Below, piece after piece: positions 33,391-43,303 of a stretch of 64,000 nucleotides of DNA. Both the position numbers and the translations under genes were made by a program. The DNA comes from Hygrophila difformis (lineage: Eukaryota > Streptophyta > Magnoliopsida > Lamiales > Acanthaceae): assembly GCA_030278955.1 (NCBI GenBank), contig JAOANR010000001.1, positions 36,963,708-37,027,707 on the forward strand, read 5' to 3'. The first letter of the stretch is position 1; every line of letters begins with the position of its first letter. Under the pieces are notes generated by a model. It saw only the letters and a program-made list of their open reading frames with translations. It was not told the DNA's origin and made no database searches.

Positions 33391-33396
33391 AAAACT

Positions 33397-35401
33397 TGAT
33401 GTGTTGATTTTCACCACTCATATTTTACCACAAGCGGATGGTTGTCATCAAGTAATAAAAACCGGTGAATACCGGGTCGAACCCAAGGGAATTCAGAATA
33501 TTATTTCATTCTGGAGAAAACTTAGTCATTTTAAGTTCATTAATAATATATTTTATATTTTGAAAAGAGTTTGTTTAATTCTAATGGTGATTAAATTAAA
33601 CTGATAGCAATAAAAATAAATATAAAGCAGATAAAAATTTAATATAATAAAAAATAAAAATAAGATATTTGTTTGTAATGATTTAGAATATGTCATCTTT
33701 ATATAAAAGTGAAATTGCATAATGATTTAGCATTTCCCAATGTCTAAAAAGATCAATTTCAGCATAATTAATGATTTTATAAAGATTAAATATATGCCAA
33801 TTTCCTAATTTTCATAATTTGTAAAAACAGACTTCATGGAAGCTGATTAAATTATCTAACATTCTGCAATCATCAGTCTAGGCATAAATTTGAGTCTTTC
33901 CCAAGCATACAAATTTTCCTATTGTGATCATACGACACATTTCATTTCCCAAATCAGCGTGTACATGCCAGAATCTATTTTAATGTGATTTATTCCCAAG
34001 ACCGGTACTAAAATCTAATTTCCACTTTTTATCTCCCGATTTAGCAAAGTAGAAATCATACAGATTAGATTCTAACATTTAAATATGCAGAATAGTATAA
34101 ATAATTTAACAATTATGGTAAAATATTGATAAAACATGGTAAAATGGATTAAATTAGTAATATTAGAATGCAGATAGATTAGAATTATTGCCAGATTACT
34201 AAAAATAGCGAATTACAGATTGATCGATCAATTTAGGCTTTAGCAGATTAATGATTTGAATTGCAGATTTAGAAAAACACAGAGTATCGATCAAATTGTT
34301 GGCATCTAACACATAATCCTAATGCAAATCTTAACATCTTTACAGATTAATCCAAATTTAACACAGAAACATTGATCATCAAATTACTTCCATAAAAGAT
34401 GAATTCGTACTTCAAAGTGATTCTGAACTCCCGTTCTAGAACACTTCTAACACGAATAATACAGAAATCCATTTACAAACATGAAAACAGTAGGAAATTA
34501 TGTTTAAAAGCAAATCCTAAACATTACAAAGCGAGAAAAAGAAAGGCAACACCTAGAATGCGAAGAACACAGTCAGAGAAGACGCTCCGATCACTTTCTC
34601 CGGCATGGTTTGGTGTTTTCGATCTTCTTCTCCAAAGTTGCAGAGTCCTCCTGAGAGTTTTTGGTCGAATTATGAGTCTGGCTTGAGTCTCCAATGAAGA
34701 GAATGACGAAAAACCGCGTTTAAAACCGAGTTCGGGAGGTTAGAAAACTGCCCAACCGCGACTGTGGCGCAAAAAGTGGCGCTTGGAAGAGGTTTTCGGC
34801 GCCACCAAGGAGAGCTGGCGCATACGAAGATTTTCCGAATTTCTGAAATTGGCGCAAAAAGTGGCGCATAAAGGCACTTTTATGCGCCGCCAAGAAGGAG
34901 CGGCGCATTCTGACAATTTCCAAATTTCTGATTTAACAGCGGCGCAAAAAGTGGCGCCTGGAGGTGTTTTTATGCGCCACCAAGCTTAAGCGGCGCATCC
35001 TGAAGCTTTTTTCCATCCGAAATTTTTCTAAGTGTCGAGTGGCGCCTGATGTGGCGCTCAAGCATGATTTTAGGCGCCACCATGCCTATGTGGCGCATTC
35101 TGGAGCCTTCCAGTGTTGAAAATTCCGAATTTTGCATCCTTTGACCTCCGAACATCTTCTTTCTTCATTTTAATGCCTGAAACATCATTGCAATGCATTA
35201 GGTTTGCCAAAGTCTTATTAAAAACACATAAAAACATGGTAAATTTAACCTAAATAAGCCGAATCTAACCATGATCACTTGAAAAATAAAAACACATGAA
35301 ATACATCTAAAAGTGCAATGAATTAAGGTAAAATGCACTCATTTTGGACATATTGTGGTATAATTTAAGCTTGTATAATTGTGGTTTCTCAGGGTGCATC
35401 A
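33397..35401 (-). repeat. 5' LTR (right) of LARD-E
   Basis: Pairs with 26760-28763. On the plus strand it begins TGATGTGTTGATTTTC (one base longer than the other copy) and ends GGGTGCATCA at 35401, followed by the AGGGT duplication. Confidence 0.94.
34765..35104 (-). repeat. GGCGC hairpin repeat array in the right LARD-E LTR
   Basis: Copy of the array at 28127-28466, with the same unit order. In this 5' LTR it would be near or within the transcript start region. Confidence 0.85.
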
Positions 35402-35914
35402 AGGGTCCATGATTTCTCGACATTTTCTGGTGAAGATGACGCATCTACTATAGAGCACATAGGGCGATTTACAGCCCAGCTCGGGGAAAATGCCCGTAAT
35501 CCATATTATAAAATGCAATTATTTTCCTTATCCTTAACCAAAACCGCTTTTTCGTGGTTTGCTAACCTCCCTCCGGGACACTTTAGGACGTGGGAGGACA
35601 TGGAAGCAGCATTCCACACACGTTTCTTCAATCCCGTACCAACAGTGTCAGTTACTGACATAGTGGATGCCAAACAACTACCGAAGGAGTCCGTAATTGC
35701 GTTCATAGAACGTGTGAGGCGGTTAAAGTCTCGCTGCTCAACCGCCTTGAGTGATTCTGAGTTGACCAAGATAGTGGTCAGAAATATGGCTCCCACGTAT
35801 AGGGCACAGCTAACTGCCCACGATATCCCAGACCTCTCCGCATTGGCTTCCAAACCCATTCGCCTCGAAACTCTATTTAAGGACGAAGGATTTGTGGCTA
35901 ATCCTAAGAAATAG
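35402..35914 (+). pseudogene. Tat-A Gag core, after the LARD-E insertion
   Basis: Continuation of the Tat-type Gag begun at 25906. The retrotransposon gag fold is seen in HDFSTFSGEDDASTIEHIGRF, KMQLFSLSLTKTAFSWFANL, RTWEDMEAAFHTRFF and SVIAFIERVRRLKSRC. A TAG at 35912-35914 ends the frame; the same frame continues with a further TGA at 36004. Confidence 0.82.
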
Positions 35915-36918
35915 CATCCTATAACTAGCGTAGAGGCAAACGAGTACGAATACTCGGATATGAAGATTGATAGTGAGGTTGCATGTATGGAGGTTCTCAA
36001 TGGTTGAGAAGTTGTCGAGCAGGCGGTGGCGGAGTTGGTGAAAGGGAAATCGTTGCCTTGCCCTAAGTTGCAACCTAACGCCGCCAGGACGGTTGTAACT
36101 AGTGGTAAAATGCCCCAAAAAATGGGGGCCGATGAAGAACCACTTTTCGATGTTAGCAAAGCAGACGAGATCTTTGATGTCCTCTTGAAAGAAGGGCAAT
36201 TGAGACTACCGAAAGGCCAACAATTGGCCACCACCGAAGAAGTTAAGGGCCGGAATTATTGCAAAATGCATAATTCCTTTACCCACACCACATCCCAGTG
36301 TCGTCACTTCAAACTGGAAATCAACAAGGCCTTGCGTATTGGTCGGTTGAAGTTTTTTCAGATGGGAGTGGACGAAGAACCTTTTCTACCAATCACCACA
36401 GCGGTGGTGCAAGCAGGACCTTCTGAAGCTGCCAGGCCTGAACAAGGGCCATCAGGCACTAAACAAACTAGCCCACAACAGGGTGAGAGTGATACACATC
36501 CTTTAGGATACACCAGAAGGTTTCCACCACCAGATAATGTGGTAGGGAGAAACCCCAGCGGTGATGAGTGAAATATTCGCCAATACCATGGGCCATCTAA
36601 GTGGCACAATCGTGGTCGTTCCGATGAAAGAAGTAGGGGAAGGTACGGCTGGTCACCTAGATATACCAGTAGCCGGACTCCATCTACTCTCCAGCCACAT
36701 CGAGGACCTATTGCACAGACGTGAACATACCCTGATGGAACCTACGAGGTTCAAATCATTAATGGGGCAATGGTTTGGAAAAAGCCCACACGAAGGCCAC
36801 CTATGGCCTACGACAGTACATGGATGAACAATGCCCCTCCTCCTCCAGTGGATGTAGATCCAAGGTTCCCAGGAATGACGCGGAGTATGCAGCAACCCAC
36901 AGGGGTAGCAGTAGTTCG
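35915..36918 (+). pseudogene. Tat-A Gag, C-terminal region with Cys-His motif
   Basis: Same frame as the gag core, open from 36026 to a TGA at 36569-36571, then again with stops at about 36719 and 36923. It has ADEIFDVLLKEGQLRLPKG and YCKMHNSFTHTTSQCRHFK (about 36257-36313), the Cys-His motif of Tat/Ogre Gag. A Gln/Pro/Arg-rich tail follows. A frameshift near 36915-36925 leads into the next block. Confidence 0.72.
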
Positions 36919-38115
36919 ACGATGAGTACTCCTCTACTCCCTACAAAGACCCCTTTGTCAATGTGGGGCCTAAATGGCCCATGTCGCAAGGAAAGAGAAG
37001 CATACGAAAAGGAAGTTGCCGCCAACAATGGCAAATCTACTTTGGTAGATAAATCTGATAAGGCGGGTGTCCAAGCTGAACCTCAAACGGCTGGTACTGC
37101 CTCTGATCCTTTGGATGAACTTAAAGAAGGGACATGGGTGACAGAAGGTCTCCAGTGTGCATATTGCCAAAGGGTGAACAAAGTCCCATACGATTTGGAG
37201 GACGACCTCGCCCAAACACAATTTGGGGATTTAACTCCAGAGGAATTAGATGCCTTAATGGTCGATGAGGGGCAGATTGGAAATACCGTCACGCAGAAAG
37301 ACCATGAGTCGCCCAAAAAACAGAAATGTGACGAATCCGCACCAAATGCATTGGTGCAGGAAAATGAGGCATCTAAAGACGATACTGTCATGGCAATGAC
37401 CATTAACATGGTATAGGTTAATGTACCAGAACTGGAGGTTGAACAGGACAATGCCAGTGTCAAGTCTTTAGATGAACCGGTGTGGGCTTACATCCATGCC
37501 GCATATGATGATGAAGAACCAGAGATAATGTGTGAGGACGTTCCTCCCATAATCTTTGAACCACTACCCATAGATGCTCCACAACATCTCAAGCCATTGT
37601 ACGTCCAAGCCCACATCAACCGGAGAAGGTTCAACAGGGTGTTCGTGGACAATGGGGCGGTTTACAATATCATACCACTTACCACGCTCAAGAAGATCGG
37701 GAAGACCGAAGAGGACCTAGTGGAAGCTGATTTAGAGTTCGCAGGGTTCAATGGGCACACTACCAAACCATTGGGCATGCTGACTGCACAAATTGGCGTC
37801 GGGCCCAAGGTCGTATCAACTGTTCTGTTCGTAGTGGATACCCCCACCACGTATTCGGCACTACTTGGTCGTGACAGGATTCACACTGCTAAGTGCGTCC
37901 CCTTTACCCTACACTAAAAACTCTTGTTTTGGGAGGGCCCAGAAGTGATCACCATCAATGCTCATCAGAATCCATTCCAGGGATACATCGGCAACAGTAC
38001 AAGCGATGCCGTACTCTATGAATCTGCTATACCACCAATTCGCATGAGTGGTATCGTCAGTGCATGCCCCATGCCTAACTGCAAGTTAACAAGGCAGGGG
38101 TATGTTTTCTATTAG
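36919..38115 (+). pseudogene. Tat-A linker and aspartic protease
   Basis: From about 36925 the frame has GTWVTEGLQCAYCQRVNKV and an acidic linker. It passes a TAG at 37414-37416, then the protease with HINRRRFNRVFVDNGAVYNI (catalytic Asp at about 37648), LVEADLEFAGFNG, STVLFVVDTPTTYSALLGRD. Here the usual D-T/S-G is D-N-G, as in related Tat proteases. A TAA at 37915 interrupts the frame; the same frame then runs on (KLLFWEGPEVI) to 38115. Ogre-type relatives carry an intron between protease and RT; no clear intron is seen here. Confidence 0.8.
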
Positions 38116-38171
38116 TTAGTGTGATCTGTAAGTGGCTCGATAGCCAGAAATATTAATTTCTGCGAACATAA

Positions 38172-38972
38172 TTGTATATGTCGAATCTAATTAATGAAGT
38201 TATTATTTCCGATTCATTGCCAGTTATTTCTTTATATTCATGCCAAGAAGGGACCGAACCTAAAAACTATGTGTATGAATGGCCAGAGTTATTAGAGAAA
38301 CCTGAGCCAACAGTGTATGCGCAAGACCCATTGGTTGAGTTTAATATTGGCAATGAGGAGAAACGACGACCAATAATGGTCAGTGGTTTACTGACAAGAG
38401 ACCAACAAGATGAGTTGGCACAATTAGTGGCAAAACATCAGGATTGCCTTGCTTGGGATTATACTGATATGCCAGTGCTGAATAGGAAACTAATAGAACA
38501 TCGTCTCTCTATTAAGCCCAATTATCGACCGGTAAAACAAGCGCCTAGACGTTTTAACCCAGAATTGATGCCGAAGATTACTGAGGAAATTAAAAAGTTG
38601 TTGGATGCCAAATTCATCCGACCTTGTAGATAGTCTAACATAGTCCCTGTTACCAAGAAAAATGGTAAAATGATAGTCCCTGTTACCAAGAAAAATGGTA
38701 AAATGAGAGTCTGTATAGATTTTAGGGACTTGAATTTGGCCACACCCAAGGACGAGTATACCATGCCCATTTCTGACATGTTGATCGATGCAGCAGGTGG
38801 CCATAAAATGCTATCCTTAATGGACGGCTATGCTGGATATAATCAGATTAACCTGGCTGAAGAGGACACTGCCAAGACAACATTCAGATGTCCAGGGGCT
38901 ATAGGAATATATGAGTGGGTGGTAATGCCCTTTGGCTTGAAAACGCCGGAGCCACCTACCAGAGGGCAATGA
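38172..38972 (+). pseudogene. Tat-A reverse transcriptase, N-terminal half
   Basis: Gypsy RT: RPIMVSGLLTRDQQDEL, FAWDYTDMP-like CLAWDYTDMP, HRLSIKPNYRPVKQAPRRF, KKLLDAKFIRPC, VPVTKKNGKMRVCIDFRDLN (first catalytic Asp region) and LMDGYAGYNQI, TTFRCPGAIGIYEWVVMPFGL. A TAG at 38631-38633 falls after IRPCR. A 33-bp tandem duplication repeats VPVTKKNGKM. The frame is lost after MPFGLK near 38940, and RT continues in another frame from 38915. Confidence 0.87.
38641..38706 (+). repeat. 33-bp tandem duplication within Tat-A RT
   Basis: Two exact copies of a 33-bp unit (38641-38673 and 38674-38706) starting TAGTCCCTGTTACCAAG. The length keeps the frame and repeats eleven residues in a conserved RT motif. 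It is probably replication slippage after the element decayed. Confidence 0.95.
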
Positions 38973-39694
38973 ACACGATATTCCACGATCTAATTGGCAA
39001 AACATTGGAAGTATATATTGATGATGTAATCGTCAAATCATCAGAGTTTAGCCAACATCTCATAGATCTGCAGGAAGAATTTGTCAAAATGAGGAAATAT
39101 CACCTTAAAATGAACCCCACGAAATGTGCCTTTGGAGTATCAGCTGGCAATTTCTTAGGTTTTCTCATTCATCAGCGAGGGATAGAGGTTGATGCAAATA
39201 AGGCTAAGGCTATCATCAACATTCCTCCACCCCGAACAATTAAAAAAGTACAAAGCTTACTGGGCAAGGTTAATTACCTTAGCAGGTTCATAGCCAAGGC
39301 TGCTGGTAAAATGAAACCTCTAACAAAATTGCTTAGAGGAAAAACAGGACCTAACATTGAATGGGGTCCTGAGCAAGATGAAGCCCTAGAAGTGATCAAG
39401 ACATCACTCATCAACCCTCCTGTTCTTGTACCGCCTAGGCCAGACAAAAGACTAAAACTTTATTTGGCTTCATCTGATGTAGCCATTGGCTATTTATTGG
39501 CACAAGATTGGGATGGTGGAAAAGAAAGGGCCATATATTATCTGAGCAAGACATTAGCAGGGCCCGAGTTGAATTATCATTTTGTGGAGAAACTATGTTT
39601 CTCCTTGGTGTATGCTTGGACAAAACTCGAACACTATATCCTGCCTAGGGACACTGATGTAGTGACCAAGCACAACATTATTAAATTTACTTAA
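38915..39694 (+). pseudogene. Tat-A RT catalytic half and RNase H
   Basis: Continues RT after the frameshift: AGATYQRAMNTIFHDLIGKT, VYIDDVIVKS (the YIDD catalytic box, about 39008-39022), MNPTKCAFGVSAGNFLGF, then VDANKAKAII, LLGKVNYLSRFI, and an RNase H (RLKLYLASSDVAIGYLLAQ, RAIYYLSKTLAGPELNY, LVYAWTKLEHYILP). The frame ends at a TAA at 39692-39694; downstream sequence continues in the frame of 39705. Confidence 0.88.
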
Positions 39695-39704
39695 GAGACC
39701 ACGA

Positions 39705-40250
39705 ATGAATGGTCGATTATTGGATTGGGCGGTGAAATTAACCCCATTTTCCTTAAATCACATTCCTATCACAGCCATAAAGGGACAAGTGGTGGCAGAA
39801 TTCTTGGCCGACCATTCCGTCGACCTCAATGAGGAATGGGATTTGGAAATTGAAAGTGTAGGCACAACACCATGGGTCTTATACTTCGATGGCTCTGCAA
39901 CTAATACTCGAGCAGGGGCTGGAGTTAGTAGTCCCAATTGACAAAAGATTAAAGTCTATATAGAATTGGGACCAATGACTAATAATTCAGCATAATACGA
40001 AGCCCTCATTTTAGGGTTGGAAACATTGATTATGAGGAAGGCCCAAGCCGTGATCATTAAGGGAGATTTGCAATTAGTTGTCAACCAAGTGCTCGGGGCC
40101 TATGGTTGTAAGAATTCCACCCTGATGAGATACCAAAACCGGGTTCATGACTTATTAGCTAAAATTGCGGACGTGACGTTCGAACAAATCTCACGTGACG
40201 AAAATGAAGCCAATCGCTTGGCTCAGCTCGCCTCAAAATATCGCCCTAAG
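39705..40250 (+). pseudogene. Tat-A second (archaeal-like) RNase H
   Basis: LLDWAVKLTPFSLNHIP and KGQVVAEFLADH lead into WVLYFDGSATNTRAGAGV, which has the catalytic Asp of an RNase H, then YEALILGLETLI, VIIKGDLQLVVNQVLGAY and FEQISRDENEANRLAQLA. A second RNase H between the RT-linked one and integrase is the hallmark of the Tat clade. Stops interrupt it at 39939-39941 (TGA) and 39993-39995 (TAA), both in frame. The rest is open into integrase (frame from 40017). Confidence 0.87.
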
Positions 40251-40359
40251 GGGGAGATCAACGAACTAACAACCTCCATACCTATTGGTGAAAAACCCCA
40301 CGAAGGGAATGAGACACCTTGCGTAGAGGGAAACCAAAGGGAAGTAGATAGTCTCATGC

Positions 40360-40545
40360 CTGATGAGTCAGATAGTATGGCACTCGGGGAGGCAATACTA
40401 CTTCTGCCACTAAATAACGACACTGTGGCACCCGGGGGGGCAACCCTATTTCCGCCATTAAATAATGATACTGCGGCACCCGGGGGGGGGGGGGGGGCAA
40501 CCCTACTTCCGCCACTAAGCAATGACGCTATGGCATTGCCGCTAT
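40360..40545 (+). repeat. Short tandem repeat and G16 tract between RNase H and integrase
   Basis: Three diverged units of about 50-60 bp repeat the pattern GCAAC/ATACTACTTCTGCCACTAA ... GGCACCCGGGG. The middle unit has G7 (40434-40440) and the last has G16 (40482-40497). The difference of nine Gs keeps the frame and encodes extra glycines. This lies in a spacer, not in a catalytic domain. Confidence 0.85.
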
Positions 40546-41351
40546 CTGACTGGAGATCAGAGATCATTGCTTATTTTAAAAATCCCCAGACTGATGATAA
40601 GAAACTTAAGGCTAAGGCTTTAAGGTTTATCCATATTGGGGAAGAAATATATAAGCGAACAATTGAAGATGTTCTTTTGTTATGTTTAGGGCCAACAGAA
40701 GCAAAGAAAGTTATGGCAGAGGTCCACGAGGGCATTTGCGGAGCTCATAGGGCAGGCCTGAACATGCGATGGACTATCCATAGGTATAGATACTATTGGC
40801 CTACAATATATGAAGATTGTATTAAATATGCCCAAGGGTGTGAGGCATGCCAGAGGCATGCTAATCTTAGACACGTCCCTGTGTGTGACTTGAATTATAT
40901 GATCAAACCATGGTCCTTTAAATCTTGGGCCATGGACGTCATAGAGATGATCCATCCACCCTCGAGCAAGGTACATAAGTTTATTATCGTAGCGGCAGAT
41001 TATTTTACTAAGTGGCTGGAGGCTATTCCTTTGAAATCAGTAGCTCAGAAGGATGTTATTGATTTCATCGACTCACATATTATTCATCGGTATGGGATAC
41101 CTCACACTATCACCACAGATAGGGGGACAGTGTTTGTTGGGGAGCAATTCACTGATTACTTAGCTTCATTTAAGATCAAGCTTTACCACTCATCCCCCTA
41201 CTATCCTCAAGCAAATGGCCAGGCTGAATTGGCCAATAAAATTTTAGTTAGTATTATCAAGAAAATGATTGAGGACAAGCCTAGGAAATGGCATGAGAAT
41301 TTGTCCACGGCGTTATGGGCCTGTCGAAATACCAAAAGTACTGCCACATGA
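40546..41351 (+). pseudogene. Tat-A integrase, zinc and catalytic domains
   Basis: Open in one frame with the second RNase H from 40017. The N-terminal zinc domain is VHEGICGAHRAG ... YYWPTIYEDCIKYAQGCEACQRH. The catalytic core has Asp in WAMDVIEM, Asp in TTDRGTVFVGEQF and Glu in QANGQAELANK. A TGA at 41349-41351 falls after NTKSTAT; the frame continues with FTPYRLTYGQDAVLP before another shift. Confidence 0.9.
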
Positions 41352-41373
41352 TTCACTCCATATAGGCTAACTT

Positions 41374-41811
41374 ATGGCCAAGATGCAGTGCTGCCCATGG
41401 AAAATCACGGTGCCCAATAGTCGTACAATGAATGTGGGGACAATTCCAAGTGATGTCCATGAGACTATGCTTATGAGAGAATTAGAACAAACTAGCTCTG
41501 ACCGATTAAAGGCAATTGACAATATGGAAAAAGAAGCCCACCGAAGGGCTCGGTATTACAATAAGTGGGTTAGAGCCAATCCATTTCATGTTAGTGATTT
41601 AGTTTGGAAAATTGTTTTGCCATTACAAAAGAAAAACGAAGAACTGGGGAAATGGTCTCCCAATTGGGAAGGACCTTACATCATCCAAACTGATCTTGGA
41701 AATGGAGCATTTGCACTTATTAACAAGGATGTAAAACAAAAGCATGAGAGTATAAATGCTCGTTATTTGAAAAAATACTTCCCATCGTATTGGAAAGTGA
41801 ATACAGAATGA
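41374..41811 (+). pseudogene. Tat-A integrase C-terminal domain
   Basis: Real sequence begins near 41455 after a frameshift: MRELEQTSSDRLKAIDNMEK, RARYYNKWVRANPFHVSDLV, GKWSPNWEGPYIIQ and LKKYFPSYWK. This is the C-terminal domain of a gypsy integrase. It stops at 41811, only six bases from the end of the antisense ORF at 41818. Confidence 0.88.
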
Positions 41812-41817
41812 AGGCGA

Positions 41818-42326
41818 TCAACGGAACCGACGAACAACCCTGGGAATAGGATGTTCGTCGGTCAGAGCCTGAAGCTGCGGGAGCAAGTCCTCCCAGTTTG
41901 TCTGGAATTCCTTAACCTCGCTTTGGTATGTATGATGTTGTTGGGTGAGATCCTCGAGCACTTCACTGCGGGTGTTTTGGAAGTCCAAGAAAGTTCGAAG
42001 AAGAACGCCCAAATCATCGTGCTCATCAAGATAGCCTATGATGTCCTCTAATTGACGTTTCTGTCGTTGGAGCAGATGCTCAGCTTCGTGGCATCTGTCG
42101 ACGTCCTCCACTGCTCGAGTATAGTCTAATTGAAGCCGTTCCAAGTAGTCCAGGCATCGATCCAGAGTTCGCTTCCCTCGGATGGAAAATGAGAAACTGG
42201 TATCCATATCAGAAAGAATGATTTCTTGGTCATTTGCGTTATCTTCATCAGGTGATTGCCCACAAGGAATGGTTGAAGTTGCCCCAACCAATTATCTGGG
42301 GTAACTGCTTGTGGCATCGTAGACAT
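41818..42326 (-). pseudogene. Antisense coiled-coil ORF, copy 1 (frameshifted)
   Basis: Read on the minus strand from ATG at 42326: MSTMPQAVTPDNWLGQLQPF, then a one-base shift near 42255-42262 moves it into the frame that runs to the TGA at 41818. That frame has SFSIRGKRTLDRCLDYLERL, a Glu/Gln-rich helical middle likely to form a coiled coil, and FQTNWEDLLPQLQALTDEHP. It aligns along its length with copy 2 (42746-43303). Neither copy matches a family I can name, and neither has a signal peptide or membrane segment. It lies tail-to-tail with Tat-A pol, six bases apart. Confidence 0.72.
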
Positions 42327-42745
42327 GACCGTAAAAGTAGTGGCGAAGTATTGAGTGTGGGAGATGTTGAAGTGGAATGATACCGCAAGAGGAAATGAGT
42401 CGCCTTTTATTGGGAAGATATAACAAGAAGTGCCGAAATTCCTTCAAAACCTAACCATCTGGCCGACTAAAACATGGTCAAGCGTGAAGTTAGGAACGAA
42501 ATATTAGTTTGCATGTGGAAGTGTATGTGGCTTATGAAATTGTAAATTTGGTTAAGCCAAGATTTGTTTTATTAATAAAATTGTTTATTTCTGTGTGAAG
42601 AATTCTTCAAAACTAAAAATAGCTACATATGTGTTCCTTAAATGGAACATCATAATAAATAATAAATCAAAACGAATACGGAGCATTATTGCCAAAAGAC
42701 GAGTAACGGCTGCTGAAAAAAAAAAACAAAAAATCTTAAAAAGGC

Positions 42746-43303
42746 CTAATGATGTGACCTAGGTCCCATCTTAATTGTTGGCTCCTCCTCAAGTAAGTCG
42801 TCCAGTCGGCGAAACAATTCTTCCCAAGTAGTCTGATATTCTAGCTTGTTCGTCTCGCCCTTTTCTATCGAAGTCGTGATCTTGTTGAGGTCTTTTTCAA
42901 TTGATGAGGCAAGAAAGGTAGCATAAAGGTCAAGGTCGAGACCAAGTTCATTATCCTTCCAATCTATGATTTGAACAAAATGATTCATAGCGGCAGCTGA
43001 TTTCTTCAGTTCTTCCTCGGCCTCTCTGTAATGGGCCAACGCCGCTTCGAGGAATGGGTAATCCTCGCACACCCTAGTTAAGAAATCTATCGCCCTTTCT
43101 AGAGTGCTCTTTCCCTCTAGTGAAAACTTCAGAGTGGCATCAATGTCGATGAGTAGGACTTCAAGACGCCGTGCATCGTCACCTTGAGGATGAATGTTCA
43201 CTAGAAGGGGCTGCAGAACTTCTTCCCAGTTGTCAATTCTAATTCTTCCTGACATGATGAAATGGTAGAGTGGAGAGATGCTTGAAAGTGTTTGAAAAAT
43301 CAT
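42746..43303 (-). CDS. Antisense coiled-coil ORF, copy 2 (intact)
   Basis: A 185-codon open frame on the minus strand. A second Met (MSGRIRIDNWEEVLQPLLVN) about 16 codons in matches the start of copy 1 and is the likelier start. Shared landmarks with copy 1 are DNW...LQP.LV, a D-x-D then SxxGKxTL(D/E)R...(D/Y)FL, and a C-terminal TWEELFRRLDDLLEEEP versus NWEDLLPQLQALTDEHP. The protein is acidic, mostly helical, with no Cys-His motif. A TATA-like CCTATATTAGG lies just upstream on the minus strand (about 43318-43330). The function is unknown. Being open while every sense gene of Tat-A is broken is notable, though a 558-bp frame could survive by chance. Confidence 0.7.
   Translation of the reverse strand: MIFQTLSSISPLYHFIMSGRIRIDNWEEVLQPLLVNIHPQGDDARRLEVLLIDIDATLKFSLEGKSTLERAIDFLTRVCEDYPFLEAALAHYREAEEELKKSAAAMNHFVQIIDWKDNELGLDLDLYATFLASSIEKDLNKITTSIEKGETNKLEYQTTWEELFRRLDDLLEEEPTIKMGPRSHH

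Larger units (their letters stand above)
26760..35401 (-). mobile_element. LARD-like non-autonomous gypsy element (LARD-E), minus orientation
   Basis: Direct repeats of 2004 and 2005 bp (26760-28763 and 33397-35401) flank 4.6 kb of AT-rich interior. The 5-bp duplication AGGGT (26755-26759 and 35402-35406) marks a clean insertion into Tat-A gag. The primer site lies beside the right LTR on the minus strand, so the element runs right to left. I see only a handful of differences between LTRs (one indel near the start, AAGT versus ATCT near 27666/34304), so it may be the youngest complete insertion here. It has no gag, protease, RT or integrase, only a short pol-like remnant. Long LTRs with a large noncoding interior fit the LARD class. 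Confidence 0.93.
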
